Shown: in pieces, positions 33,773 to 46,700 of the stretch
Layout of the letters: each line of letters opens with the position of its first letter
Position numbering within the stretch: the first letter of the stretch is position 1
Source: Purshia tridentata
Taxonomy: Eukaryota; Streptophyta; Magnoliopsida; Rosales; Rosaceae
Assembly: GCA_003254885.1 (NCBI GenBank)
Contig: QANT01000767.1
Span: 30,646-94,645 of the forward strand
Length of the DNA: 64,000 nt
Direction of reading: 5' to 3'
Position numbers and translations under genes: made by a program
The notes under the pieces: model-generated
Seen by the model: the letters and a program-made list of their open reading frames with translations, nothing else
The model's database searches: none
Told to the model about the DNA's origin: nothing

Positions 33773-35020
33773 TATTTTTTAGGTGCATTGTCTGCTTCCC
33801 TCCACGACTCAAGTTTCAAGATTCTGGTATTTCAATGTGCACAAATAAAACTTGTGTGAGTTTGAAGTCAAAGTATTTATTTGACTTCGGGTGCTGGTCA
33901 ACTTTGAGAGTCAAACTCCCACCTATTGATTCATATCCAACTCAATGAGTTTATAGTTATACAGTATTAATTCTATGATACAAACACTACATGTCCTATG
34001 AACACCACACATATAACTATTTACTTTTGAATGTTGACCACTGACGGCAGCGCCTCGCGATGGATGAGTCATGGTGAGAGAGATATTAGATATTATATCT
34101 TAGACTTGTGAGAGAGAGAGAGAGATGTAGCGTGTAGGTGGCAGCAATTGTCGATTCAATGGTGATGGAGTTCGTGGTGGAGAAGATCAACGGTGATGGT
34201 GGTGGAGCTCTCTGGTGGAGGAGATCAACTAAAGGTGTCATTTGAAATGCTAGTTCTTGTGAAGGTGAAGGCGAAGGCGATGGTATGGGACTTGAGTTCG
34301 AAACGAAGAACATGAGAGAATGAAGCGAGACAATCAGTTTGGTTTCATTCGGTGGAGGCCCGAAACCAATACCGGCCCAATTATAGTCCGTTTGGCAGCT
34401 TGGCAATAGCAGGCTCACCCACGATGATGTATACACAACCCAACCAATCAGCCTGAGCAGGTTGGTCAACGTTCCCTTGTTTTCCAAACAAGTTATTATT
34501 GCATGGTAGGTCCGGGAAGGAGTCCTTCTCTAGTTCTCTTTAACTGTAACATAATTTATAAAGTGGGTAAAGAATTGGCAGAGGGAGTCATTCAAGTTTT
34601 GGTGAATCGTGTTGATATCCTACCCACGATTGGCTCAGGGGGTAATTAACAAGGTGAATTGTTCTATCATGTAATTCAATTCTATCAGTTACATCTGAGA
34701 ATCAAAAAGAAATTTAACAAAGAACTAAAAATTTAAGATACAAAATTAAAGAAAAAGAAAAAAGTTGCACATCTGCTAACGTAGGTCAACTAGTCGATCT
34801 TAATGATACACTTTCTCTTCTTTCTTTTGTTCTGTTTTTCCCTCTACGTTCCCAATTTCTCTTCATTTTCCCTTTTTCCTTTTTTTTCTTTCTTTTTCAG
34901 ACTTGGACTAATCTTGATTCCTTTCCCATATACAGATACAAGAATGCCTATGATGACTATGACTTCGTGGACTTTGCGGTGTTAAATAACTCCTATACCT
35001 CACACTGTCATCTTCCAGGC
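33773..35020. other. Spacer: PPR promoter and 3' flank of CID7
   Basis: This includes the PPR gene upstream region and the CID7 3' UTR. A 133-codon reverse ORF at 34086-34487 shows no family signature and sits in low-complexity GGTGATGG and GAGA repeats, so it is not annotated. Nothing else was recognised. Confidence 0.4.
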
Positions 35021-38000
35021 TCAGTATAACAGAACTCGAAGTAGCCCTGCCTGTGGCTCAGTGTAGTTAAGGCCCTCTTCTTCAAGTAGGTATCTTTGTA
35101 CAGCGATTGGGAGCCTTGCCGGTGTGCGGGAACCCCTTGTGTGGTGGCCTGTTCCAACACATATATAAACCTGAAGACCTGCCTCTGCTGCTCTGGCAGT
35201 GCTCCTCAACACGCTCAGCTCATGCTTAAGCACGTGAAGGGCTTCATTTACATGCAGCCCATGCAGGTCTATCATCCTCTCCTGTGCTCTTCCATTGCCC
35301 TGCATCTCTGGAGCAACTGGGTTCCTGTTTTTTGAAAACAGTAGAGAGCAGCAAAAAAGGCAACAGTTTAACTTATAAGGAAAACACAAAAACATGAAAA
35401 CTAAGGTTATTGGAGGTCAATGCCAAAAGTAGTCAACAGTGCTAAATCTGTTATCAAACTCATGTCCTGTATGACTAAGTATCACTTTGTTCAACAAGCT
35501 AGTCGCTTGTGCTAGGTTGTCTCAGACATGCCCAGAACAGGCGGCAGCTGCAATGCTTATATACACAAATTTTCAGGTCCAAATCAAAGTTCAAAGATGG
35601 TAATCAGTCACATGGAAGCTTCATCTACCTTCAACATAAAATGGATTTCTTCTAGGCCAAGAAGAGGAAAAGAAAAGTCTAATCTTATCATTGCATTATG
35701 GAAATAATAAACCTGTCATGAGTCCATGAGGGAGAGATTCAGAAAAATGCAAAGATGCCAAAAGACAGATCTAGCCATCCCCTTTGGACATGACCAGGTG
35801 CATGACAGAAAACATGGTAAAACAAAATTCCATAAGTACTCAGGACCTTGTTTTTGGCCCAGACCAACCACGAACAGTGGGGGACAACAAACCTCTGACG
35901 ATATATAGATTCTTGGGCTTTTCCATGAGCTGCCTTCATATGCATGTTGTGCAGCTGTCCTTTAACACTCAGCTCCTTCGCTAGAGCCTTGTTTCCAACA
36001 AGGTATGCTTGCCGTGCCTGTTTTTAAATGGAAACAATTAAGGTAAATTTGATTAAACAGCCACATTAGGCAAAGAATTAGTGACAAGGATTGGACTTGA
36101 ACCCACAATTGGCTCAGCATTCAGCATGCATAGTAGAAAGAAAAACATGGAACTGCAGTGGCCCACCAGCATGGCAGTATCATAAAGGAAAAACACTCCC
36201 ACCAATACCTATTGGTTAAAAACATGCATCCTTTAAACCAACGGAAGGTGTACACCCGCCGTGTACCACTGCAGTTAGATCATTGACCATTTATTTTCCT
36301 TTTTAAGGTTCACATAAGACTTAGCCAAACAGCTCTATTGGTAAACTCAATACAGTTGATCACTTTTAAAATTTAAGTCCATATCCTGCATAAATGCATT
36401 TTTTAGCCCATTCAAGGCTTCACTGTTAACATAAATAAGAAATACATGGAAAAAAGGACTGTTGTTTTACAGAAAAAAAAAAAACCATTTGACAAGCTTT
36501 TAGGACAAACCTGCTCAAAGTATGCATTACGCAGGCGTGCATGGTCACGAGCTTCCTCCCGCAGGTCAGAATACATATTTGCTGTCATGTCAACAATGTT
36601 AAGGCAAAGGTAAATAGAGAATGCATTTGTCCCACAACTGAATTGACATAAACAAAAATCATTTGGTTGACCAAAGAACATTACCAACAGAATCTCCAGT
36701 TTCAAGCCAGACAGGAGCAGTCCGAGCTGATCCACGATTCTGCGACCTGTCACTGTAGATGTTTCTTCCATGGCCAGCATTGTAACTGCTAGTTGAAAGA
36801 TGAGAACGTCTACTTGAGCCAATAGTGGCATCATCAGAACCATTTCTCTCATACTTCCATCCACCAGAATCCTGAGTCGCCAATTTTCTGACAGCTGAAG
36901 CAAAATCTATTGCACCCCTTGATGGAAAGGATGAGCTAGACTTGAACAGAAGCATGTTGTCCTTGTCAGAAGATCGATAAGGATTGCCACTTTGCTGGAG
37001 ATCATCATCTCCAGCATATTTTGGATGACCATGCTGACTATCTGTTGTAGTAAGTGCAGGAAAGTCCATTGCATTAAGATCAGGAGCTGACAAGGTCTTT
37101 GAGTTCAGATTATCATTAAAACCACCATCAACTTGAAGCTACATACAAAACAAATATATACGATCATACACCTTAATTCACAGTAATGAAACTAACATAT
37201 AGCCTCTACAGAATCAATAATGAAGAATAGCCATGCATCTGTGTCACTTCATCATGTATGGAAAAACAAGCCAACACTATAATCTAAACACCATTGCTCT
37301 GTGGGAATCAAGAAAAAATGACTTGATACACAACTAAGGAAAGATAGTGATCAATGTCAATACTATATAGTGAAAGGAAATGACCCACATGAAATCACTA
37401 ACCCCCAGTACCATGCCACTATGATAAGGAACTGGAGGGTTATACATAAGACCATAGTTGCAGTGAGTCAGCTCTAAACTCTATGGGGAACCAGATCTTC
37501 CCTGCCAAAAGAAGGCATAATAGGTGCTCGCCACAGTTAGCATCCAACTCTTATTTCCAATGTATTTATTCCAGAAAGTTCAGAGGTAGTTATGACTGCA
37601 TGTTGCATTTGTATGGGTCTGAGTGAGAAATGAATATATAAATAAATAAAAAGGATAAAATTATGGAAAGACAAGGCACTGAAGGGTTTGATAAATATGT
37701 TTTCTTTGACTTGATTTTTCAAAATCACAATAATGAATTTCAAATATAGACAAATTTATTTGCTGATCACAATCCAATCTAACAGCAAAACTGGAAAATT
37801 TGAAGTATATTACATCAATAAGGCACCTTTCACTGTCACAACATCTTCTATCTAAAAAAGACATGCAAGCTCCTCAATTTGACTGCAGTTAAATTATCTG
37901 TAAAAATATATAAATATATAAAAACAAGTATACCTCCAACTGAGTCAACATCTCAATAGTCAGGTTTAAGTCACAGCCATTGGCAAAGTAAACTTCTGCA

Positions 38001-38704
38001 AGACTCTGAGCAGAAAAGCCAGGGAACAGTGAAGCCAAAAACTCCGCAGGGTTAATATCAGTATCATCCACAATTGCCTGCTCACCCAACATATCATTCA
38101 TGAACCTGTGTGTAGAAATTCCATCATAAGGAGATCCCTCCTGACCATTACTAACAAGCTGATTACTGTTCATAATCTGCTTATCCCAAGGCTTAGGTGA
38201 CATATGCAGGAAACTGGCCGAGGACAGATCATCCCCATATGGAGAAGCAGAAATTCTTAACTTATCAGAAAAGCTATTACCATTAATGTGCGACTCATTT
38301 AATAAGTATCCACTGCCTGTAGAGGCAGGAAACTGTGTTGCCTCACCATCATCATGCAAGGACAAACCTGCCAAAGAGAGGTTCCCAAGACCTTGTGACT
38401 CATCTTCTCCCATGACCTTAAAGTCCGGGGTAATATCATCAGGGAGCTGGTGACGCCAATATTGGTGGGCCTCGTCATCAGAATTATTCGATGCATTGGA
38501 CTCTGATCGATCCAGTACTGTTTTCCCAAATGTTCCAGAGGAAGAAAACTTTGCTGCCGCATGTGCTGTGCTGGTGCTTCCAGATGATGAAGATCTGAGG
38601 GCAGAGGGAATGAACTCTGCTGCATTTGGATTTAAAGTGATTGCTTTATTTCCAGTGCTTGGCTTTGTGTCATTTGTGAAGGACCCTTTCTTGGACAAGC
38701 TCAT
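35021..38704 (-). CDS. CID7: CID7-like PAM2/CUE/DUF1771/Smr protein
   Basis: Five coding exons (38704-37934, 37138-36685, 36581-36511, 36017-35893, 35324-35021) give 574 residues. A PAM2 motif (LNPNAAEFIP, residues 24-33) should bind the MLLE/CTC domain of poly(A)-binding protein. A CUE-like region (about 215-255, NPAEFLASLFPGFSAQSLAEV) may bind ubiquitin. DUF1771 spans about 410-470 (YSDLREEARDHARLRNAYFE). A C-terminal Smr (small MutS-related) nuclease-like domain lies at about 490-574, with IDLHGLHVNEAL and GTGHHTRGS. This order is that of Arabidopsis CID5/6/7; the genome neighbourhood supports CID7 (At2g26280, recalled). A cytoplasmic role in mRNA metabolism is inferred. A 5' UTR intron (about 39661-38711, AAAAG/GTATAC to TTTCAG) probably precedes the coding exons. 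Confidence 0.93.
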
Positions 38705-41700
38705 TATTTACTGAAATAGAAAAGGTTTGACCAGCTTTTGAATGAAAGAACAACTCGATTTTCGTCAAGCTTCAACCAAACCCTGCAAAACAGTTTCATT
38801 GAGCATTATAATTAGTCAATTGAGCAAAAAAATTCCATTTCAAGACAAATCCACTCGTAATTCAGTGAGTCGATCACAATCCGACAAAAATACTTCCACC
38901 TATAAAACACAGTCATTTGAAAGAACACAAGAAGACAGAAATAAATAAAAAGGAAAAAGAGAAAAGAACAATTAAACCAATTCAGTATTTGTTTTAAAAA
39001 AAATAAAAAAAAACTGGTCAAAAACATACACATATCCTTCACTCTAGAAATAAAATAAAATAAAATTATGTTCACTATTGAAATGAGCTAAAAGCTAATA
39101 ATTTTTAGTCGACTCTGGGTAAGTGCCAAATGCTTTATAAGTGCAAAATTACAAACTATGCATAAGATATACACAAAAGTCAACACTGAGGATAAATAAA
39201 CACTCAGTTCTGTCAAAAGGATAAAGTTTTATACAAAAATGCTTGAAACCCTAAAATTCACCTCATGATTAAATAACAAAAAAAAACATTACTTTCAGCG
39301 AAAACGTAAATAGGATAACACAAATCTCAAACATTAATTAGATTCTAAGCTCATGACATTAAGCCCTAATTTGGACATCAACCACCCGTTTTCACAACAA
39401 AATCTAAATAAAATCAAGATTAACAAATAAACATATAAAAAAAACCAACGCAATTACGCCCTGAAACCAAAGCCCCAGTTAGGGAAGCAATCGAATTTAA
39501 TAGATCTCAATAAATGCAACCGTCAATAATAGTAGTAACATATAAAATAAAAAATTAAAGAAACCCAGAAATGATTACAAAAAACAACCAAAACGATAGT
39601 AAAGTTGGAAAATTTAATAGAAGAAGTGAAAGATCCGGTGAATGAAGAAACACGAGTATACCTTTTCGTATCAAATCGAAGGAATCCATCGACTGAGCTT
39701 AAGACGAGATAGAGAGAGAGAAAGAGAAAGAAATGTAATCGAAGATTGGGGGTTTAGATTAGGGTTGAAGCTTGGGGAGTCTGTGTCCAGTAGTATCTTC
39801 AGCTTTCAGGCCTATCTCCCTCTTCTTCTCTGTGTCCGTGTCTTTGACTGTGTTTGTTTTTGGTTCGAAACCTCTCTATGGGGGCTAATTGCTAATACCA
39901 CCACCACCACAAAAAATGTAAAAGACACCCAACCCCTTCGCCACTCGATTTGACCCCTCTCTCTCCCCCTCCCTCTCTCTCCTTCTCTCTCTATCTCTGT
40001 CCAAATCCTACGCATTATTTGTTTATTTAATATTTGTTTGACGTAATTGGGATTTGGGAAGAGTGAGCACAACTTTTTTCGTTGAATATTTTACCATTTG
40101 TTTATTATTATTTTTTGTATTCTTTATTCTCTCTCAAAATTCTTTTTATTTTATTTTTCTATACCATTTTTTGCTTCAAAAATATTTTCCGCTTGTCTTT
40201 TTTATATACATGGAGAGAAACGAAGCAATTTCTAAAAATACAAATTGAAAATATGTTTAAATCATTTTGATTATATTTGTTTCCTTCTCTTACTTTCTCT
40301 TACGGTTTGGATCCATAACACACATTTTCTGAAAATTTTAATAATTGAAAATTAATCCCCCTTAATTGAGATTTGGGAATCTGTATTTATACTTGTTCTA
40401 ATTTTATGGAAATTGATGTTTTCCTTTTAGTTATTTTTTATATAATATACTTACTTCTTAATAAGTACCTCAAGAGACTAACTAAATCAACAACTGTCTA
40501 TGGTTTTGTTAAATTCTTCTGCTTCTTGGGAATCAAAGTATATGTTGTGTAACTGAATAACTTTCAGTAAAAGTCTTTTAGAAGCCAATAAACACTTAGT
40601 TTAGAGAATGACACATAATTTTTTTTTTGTTGGAGTATGTCTTGAATTAAATTCTCATGTATCTCAACTAATTAATTAAAAAAAAAGATGATCCAATTTT
40701 CCTTTGATCGAAAGTGATCATGAGTTCAAAACTCATGTACAGAACAACAATTGTTAATAAAATAATAAAAATGCTAGTTGTTAAGGGCCCATATGGTAAC
40801 ATTTTGCATAATAATTTCGGAAAAAAGTCTGGTAGTAAACTTAAAATTTTTGGTTTACACTTATTTCAACCATAAAGAAAATGGTTAGTTCCAATGTAAA
40901 GAAAATTTTTATTAGAATTTGTATTTTCATTGGTCAGTTAATTGTGTATAGACTAAATGAAATTATGAAAATGTCATCAACTGGAATATAACTAAAAAGG
41001 CCAAAGAAAATTTAACTGGACCCAACGGTTTGCCCCAAACCCATAAGAGAATCAAGTCGTTTGGTGATACAGCTCTTCCATCTCAAGTTCATTCGAAGAA
41101 ATATGTTCTAGACTTGCAGCTCCTAATTTCCTATATCCAGTTATATGGGCTTTAGATATAGTGAGATGGAAGCAAAGAACACAAAGGTTCGCCTGAAAGA
41201 AAACTACACATATATACAAGTTTTATCTCAAAAATTTGAATATTCTTGAAAAATGATTGAGTTTTTTGTTTTTTTGGTTGAAATACTTTAACTCTAAATA
41301 TAGAATATAGAATCTACTTAGAAAACAGTTGGGGAGATACCAATATACCATTACTAAGAGACAATTATATCGCGCGTGAAAACTGTAATTTACTTAACTT
41401 AATCACAGTAATTAGGGGAGAGAGAGAGAGGGCAATCAATCAATTTATCCGGCCCGCACCTTTACGCAAATGTGCCCCACTCAACAACAGTCAGAGCCCA
41501 TGCCAATAACCATGCAAACTCAAACTCGCCACACACCCATGCGAGAGCGCGTGGCGGAACCCCCAAAAGACCACGTTTGGCTTGGATGACCCGCAACAGG
41601 TTATCTCTGTGACAGCTGGCGGAGGTAGTACACAAATGGACCACTGTATCGAAGGCTCGCAATCAAGCGCTCAGCGCAACACCGGGAGCAAACACACCTA

Positions 41701-42122
41701 GGTAATAAAAACAACACACGTGTCAAGATGGTACGATATGGGATTGTGATTGGCAGAGGAACAGTTATGGCAGGTAGGGAGTGAAGCAGTGGAACACTAC
41801 AGCGCCTCCAAAGCGCCAATGTTCAGGGAATATACACAAATTATATATCGTGTGGGATTTAGTTGAGGAAAAACGAGAGGCAATCACGCCTCTGAATTCT
41901 CCAAATTCTTTGATGCTTTGGTTTGTGCTGTTAATAATCGATCAATCGGCGGCCATAAATTTAGAGAAAGAAGAGAAAATCGCATTCATCGATCGATTGA
42001 GCTTCAATTCTGTAACCGTAAACATTATTACATCTCTCCTTCTTCAAATTCAAATTCCCTTGGTTTTAAGAGTGTAAAACCCAAACGGTAAAGTCTCCGA
42101 ATTCCCAATTTTTTTGCTGAAA
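38705..42122. other. CID7 5' UTR, 5' UTR intron and promoter, then long AT-rich spacer
   Basis: The segment 38711-39661 reads as a CID7 5' UTR intron. The UTR exon lies at about 39662-39990 and contains GA/CT-rich simple repeats (39711-39733, 39955-39996). From 40000 to about 41400 the sequence is very AT-rich with no supported gene. The segment 41880-42122 is the probable 5' UTR of the DUF1677 gene. Several 60-90-codon ORFs here have no signature. Confidence 0.45.
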
Positions 42123-42506
42123 ATGGAGACCGTGGAGTTGGTGAAATGCTTCTGCTGCGGATTGACGGAGGAGTGCACGCGGGGTTATATATCTCGGGTG
42201 AAGGAGAAGCACCAGGGGCGGTGGATTTGCGGGCTGTGCGCGGAGGCGATCAAGGACGAGACGTCGAGGTCGGCGAGGGAGGATATCAGCGCCGACGAGG
42301 CGATGAAGCGTCACGTCAAGTTTTGCGAGCAGTTTCGGAAGTCGAGCCCGCCGAGCAATCCGACGGAGGATTTGATATCGGCGATGAAGCAGCTTTTGCG
42401 GCGGACTCTGGACTCGCCGAGGAAGGAGAGTTTGGGCGCTGCTTGTCGGCCGCTTGGGAGATCGAAGAGCTGCTTCGCGACTATAGCGGAAGCGCAGGGG
42501 GATTGA
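42123..42506 (+). CDS. DUF1677 family protein
   Basis: This intronless gene of 127 residues starts at the ATG at 42123 (METVELVKCFCCGLTEECT). Cysteines in CFCCGLTEEC and WICGLCAEA form a likely small zinc-binding core, followed by a helical conserved stretch (MKRHVKFCEQF) and a Ser/Arg-rich C-terminus. This is the conserved pattern of the plant-only DUF1677 family, whose biochemical role is not established. Base composition is markedly GC-rich (about 60%) compared with its flanks, which is common for intronless plant genes. The overlapping 135-codon ORF in another frame (42146-42553) is a by-product of the GC-rich coding strand. Confidence 0.85.
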   Translation: METVELVKCFCCGLTEECTRGYISRVKEKHQGRWICGLCAEAIKDETSRSAREDISADEAMKRHVKFCEQFRKSSPPSNPTEDLISAMKQLLRRTLDSPRKESLGAACRPLGRSKSCFATIAEAQGD

Positions 42507-45466
42507 GATTGAGACGGTGGAGATGGAGATGGAGGTGGACTGATCGAGAGTAAGGAAATTAAGTTAGTTAATTTGCAGGTTGGAATGGGTGATTAAGTTA
42601 GATTTAACTTGATTAATTAGTGGGTTAATATTAATTATTGGTTTATCTGACCTTGTGATTGAGTGGATGATAGTTGAAGAGTTTTCCTTTTCCCCTTGAC
42701 ATCAATCGTAATGTACAAATTTCTTCTTCTTCTTCTCTATTTTGAATTAGTGTTCGATATATCTTCAAGTTTCTTCAACTGTTTTTTGCATAATTTGTTT
42801 AATTATTGGGTTTTGGTAAATAATGAGGCATATAAATATGCACTAAATGAAATTATTCTGTGATAATTATTGACTTCCTTGGAGTTCTGGCAACAAAGAG
42901 TGTGGCGCCAAAGTGGAAGTATTCACTTGGTGTATTTTTGTTCCATGATTATCAAGATGATGATAGAGAAATTCTTAGATGTAACATGTATACGTGTAGC
43001 ACATGGAAAACAACAGCACTTTATGCATTAGTTGTGGTGAGCATTTCTTGCTTAACATAAATGTGAACCGATATGTTAGAAAAATGTACAAAACATAGAA
43101 TGTCGATCACTTTCATAATAACTGAATATGTAACATTATTTATGTAACATGAAAAAACTTAAATGAAATGTTATCTGAGTAAGATGTTTGAGGCCAATTC
43201 AATGTGGGTCCTGTGGATAAATGGTGGTTTGTTTTAGAGCATTGTTTGGTGAAGAATTGAAACAACCAGACGTGGTTGGTGTATGAGAAACTCAGAGACG
43301 CATAACATATTTAACATTCACAGACAGGATTAGGATTTTGATTCAGTACGTAGTAGTCAGTAGACTCTCAGTACACACTACTTGGCAGCAGAAAAGTGCC
43401 ACGTCACCTTCATATATCCCCATTCCAGGGATGAGGGACCCACTTAATTCTCATCTTAATTAATTGTAATATTAGTGTTTCAGTGCCACATTAAGATGGT
43501 TTTTAAACTCCTAAAATGATGAAATATGCTTGTCCTTGTCTGCACTTAATTTGTTGTTTTAATTTATTTATTTGATTTTAAATTTACAATATATTAAACG
43601 GTAATTGGTGGTTGATGGAGATTATTTATTATCACGATCTCTGATCAAAGCATGGAAAACTAAGGTTTGAAAAAAGATTAAAAAATATATTACAAAAGGG
43701 GGACGTACGTTGTCTCTTTGATGGTTTTAGCATGAGAAGGGAATATGGTTTTCATACCCCGCCAAAAATGTAATAAAATGCTAAAATCAAAGATGAAGTC
43801 ACGTAATTTGATTATTGCTAACATTTTATGTCGTACGTACAATCTAAATTGTAAACATTCAAATATCCAAATCTCAGAATAACATGCATTATTGTTATTA
43901 TAAATTATGACATTACTCATGTTGAAAAATGGGAAGTGTTATTTCACTTAATAATGAAAAAGAAAGGAAGAGTGGTTGCATGATAAAGTGATACATAAAC
44001 ACGTACAATGTGGACATTAAGACTTTATTAGTATCATCAGTTTGTATTTCTCTTAGCATGGGTTAAATAAAAACGTGCTCTCAGAGTCTGACTATGATTG
44101 CTCAACTGTAAGCGTTCAATAAATATGGCGATGAGCTTTGTTAGTTTCCTTCACATTTCATGTTGCCATTTCCTTATGGCAAAAAAACGGATTTTGTTGC
44201 TCTGTCTTTTCGTGGCTTCTGTTATCTGTTTTTTGCTGAACTCCACCCTTCATTTCATCTAATGATGTAAGACACTCCACGTCAGCATTTTTTGTCAGTT
44301 GGGCCAATGTTCATTTTGATTAACAAAATTTGGGAATTTGTATTATGATGATAATTTGAAGTTAAAGCATTGTGTGCTTTAGGTTTTCGATCGAAGATCT
44401 TTTATCCTAAGAGATCATTTTTTTTTTTTAAATGTCAGTTTTCAAAATCAATTTTTTGTATGAAATTTAAAAACAATTTTTAACTTAAAAAATCAGTTTT
44501 TGGACCTTGTTTCGGTCTAGTTTGGAGGGCACATGGCAAATTGGCTATTGACTTTTGCATGCTGCGTTGTGTTATTGCGTGCGTACTGTGTACTGAATGC
44601 ATAATGCAGTACATCTTTACCATCCTTCATGCCTTGTACTGCATTCTCCATAATCACCGTTGCAAAAGGTCCCATATTCCGCATAATCACAAAACTGCCA
44701 TCAATGATTTTTTATGATAAAAATCTTTATTGACCAAAATAAGATTTTTTTAAAGGCCAAATGAAAATTTCATGCACAAAACGGTGTACATGGAGATTGG
44801 TAATGTAATTTGGCTTCAATTTTTAATGAGCGATGGGTACAGGTGCCAAGAGTTTGGTCTTATATTGATTATTTGATATAATAGATGATACTCAATCTTT
44901 TTTATTAAAGTAAATTTTAATTTCAAAATGTATGAGATACTCAGATATATCAATAAATAAAACGCTAAATATATAAAATAATGTTTCTATATATTAAAAC
45001 AAACTTTAAAAATTGGACTAGTTATTTACTGAATTTTTTCTTAAATCCCTCTATTTTAAATTTTTAAGCAACAACTAGTCAAAATCAGCTTCACTAGTTT
45101 TCCTTAAAATCGTCCAACTAAAATTCCAAAATTGACCCCTTTCAAACATTGTTAATCCGAATGAACCCAGACCAATAAACGGGAAGGAATTAAAACGGCC
45201 CACAGATTGCCAGCGAGACAAAACCGTAATAACGACAACTTCCGAGGGTGTTTCCGTGAAGTACTTCACCATCCTACCAAAAAAAAGGTTGTTGCAGAGG
45301 TGCAGTACACCAAATTCACCAATCGACTATAAACAAAGAATAGAATACAAGAGAAGAGAAAATATTATTCCTACCCGTCTTCGCAAGTCTTTTTCTCCAA
45401 CTCCATCTTCAATATTCATCCACCAGAATCTGAATTTATCGTCAAAATCTCGACGGAGCAGCGAAG
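42507..45466. other. Long AT-rich spacer between DUF1677 and COPT5
   Basis: About 3 kb without a supported gene. Short ORFs (for example 42860-43060 and 43690-43920) have no domain or plausible splicing partner. Homopolymer A/T runs are frequent. The last 150 bp should be the COPT5 5' UTR. No clear transposon ends were seen. Confidence 0.4.
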
Positions 45467-45916
45467 ATGATGCACATGACGTTCTACTGGAGCACGGAGG
45501 TGACTATCCTCATCAACTCGTGGCGCACCACCTCGTGGACGAGCTACTCCCTCACGCTACTCGCCTGCCTCATCGCCTCCGCCTTCTACCAGTATCTGGA
45601 GGACCTGCGCGTGCGCCTCAAGAGCGCCGCCTCGGCCGGAAAGTCCAACTCGTCCGCGGCGGCGCCGATCGAGACTCCTCTCTTGCAATCGAAGCTCGCC
45701 GGCGCCGGAGGCAAGTTTTCGGCGGGTAAGCTCGCCGGAGCCGTGCTTTTCGGCGTGAACGCGGCGATCGGGTACCTGCTGATGCTGGCGATCATGTCGT
45801 TCAACGGAGGTGTGTTCGTGGCTATCGTTTTGGGGCTGGCGACTGGTTACTTGCTGTTTAGGGGTGGAGATGAAGATGTGGCGCTTGCGGTTGACAATCC
45901 TTGCGCTTGTGCTTGA
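45467..45916 (+). CDS. COPT5: Copper transporter of the CTR/COPT family (COPT5 type)
   Basis: Intronless, 149 residues. It starts [19 protein letters not shown]. The short Met-poor N-terminus is typical of COPT5, unlike the Met/His-rich N-termini of plasma-membrane COPT1/2. Three membrane segments are visible: about residues 25-45, 95-117 ([11 protein letters not shown], containing the MxxxM copper-selectivity motif) and 118-137 ([13 protein letters not shown], with GxxxG packing). The tail ends CACA, a Cys motif seen in CTR proteins. COPT5 in Arabidopsis exports Cu(I) from vacuole/prevacuole to the cytosol and supports photosynthetic electron transport under copper shortage. Codons are GC-rich relative to the flanks. 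An alternative ATG lies one codon later. Confidence 0.93.
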   Translation: MMHMTFYWSTEVTILINSWRTTSWTSYSLTLLACLIASAFYQYLEDLRVRLKSAASAGKSNSSAAAPIETPLLQSKLAGAGGKFSAGKLAGAVLFGVNAAIGYLLMLAIMSFNGGVFVAIVLGLATGYLLFRGGDEDVALAVDNPCACA

Positions 45917-46700
45917 ATTCTTAGATTTGGATTTGATAGAATCAGATATTATATTTGCTGCTGTAATATATGAATTCAAGGTTACATTGCCGATTTACCA
46001 TGTATGAATACGTGAATCTGTAATTGTTTGCTCGAAAATTTGAATTGATGTGTGTTGTGTTTGCTTTAGCTTTCATTCTTTTTTGTTGGGCTTCTTTTTG
46101 TTCTCAGTCTTTAGGAAGAACAGAATATGAAAATTGTGCGTATTTGGTAAGCAAGGAACAATTCTTCAAAGCCCCACAAGTGGAAAAAAAGGTGAATACC
46201 AAATTGGGAAGCCGGGTCACTTCTCAAAAGTGCATATGCTGTTTGTATGGTATTTACTATTTATTCTGAGATGGAAAATGAATATCATATATATAGATAT
46301 TGATGATTAAAACTCTGAAAATGAATCAGATTATATAGCAATCAAAAATTTGGGACAACATAAAATTCCTAATAAAAGATCACTCCAGTCTCTTCTCTAC
46401 AGGTGAATTGTACAGCTTAACAGATCCATATTTGCCTAGTCACAACTTCTACAAAGAGCCTATTCAAAACAACACATCTACGGATACACTTACCACAACT
46501 ATTTAAATCAGTCTCAAGTAGAGTTTTTGAAGTTAGTCACATTGGCATTGCCATGGAGAAATGAGCGCAATGGACTTTGCAGCTTGTACTGATGTACATC
46601 GCTGTGTGTGTCCTCTTTTGTTTCTTAGTATCATCCCTGGTCAAATTCAATGGGAAACTGTTGAAAAAATTGTCAACGGCAGTAAAATATGTCCTACTTG
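45917..46700. other. Spacer between convergent COPT5 and GCR1
   Basis: The 3' UTRs of two convergent genes meet here. The ORFs at 46024-46269 and 46577-46810 lack any signature; the latter overlaps the last GCR1 exon antisense and is a shadow. Confidence 0.45.

Noticed and set aside
34086-34487. 133-codon reverse-strand ORF
   Set aside because: It is low complexity (Ser/Pro and Leu runs from GGTGATGG and GAGA repeats), has no domain or splicing partner, and lies in a spacer.
40740-41050. Possible hAT-like end (gggcccatatggtaac) in the CID7/DUF1677 spacer
   Set aside because: The sequence resembles a MITE terminus, but no matching inverted end or target duplication was found within the following kilobase.
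42146-42553. 135-codon plus-strand ORF overlapping the DUF1677 gene
   Set aside because: It is an alternative frame of GC-rich coding sequence; the Gly/Arg/Glu-rich translation has no conserved motif.
45557-45979. 140-codon reverse ORF antisense to COPT5
   Set aside because: It is a shadow of the GC-rich COPT5 gene, with an Arg-rich composition typical of antisense frames.
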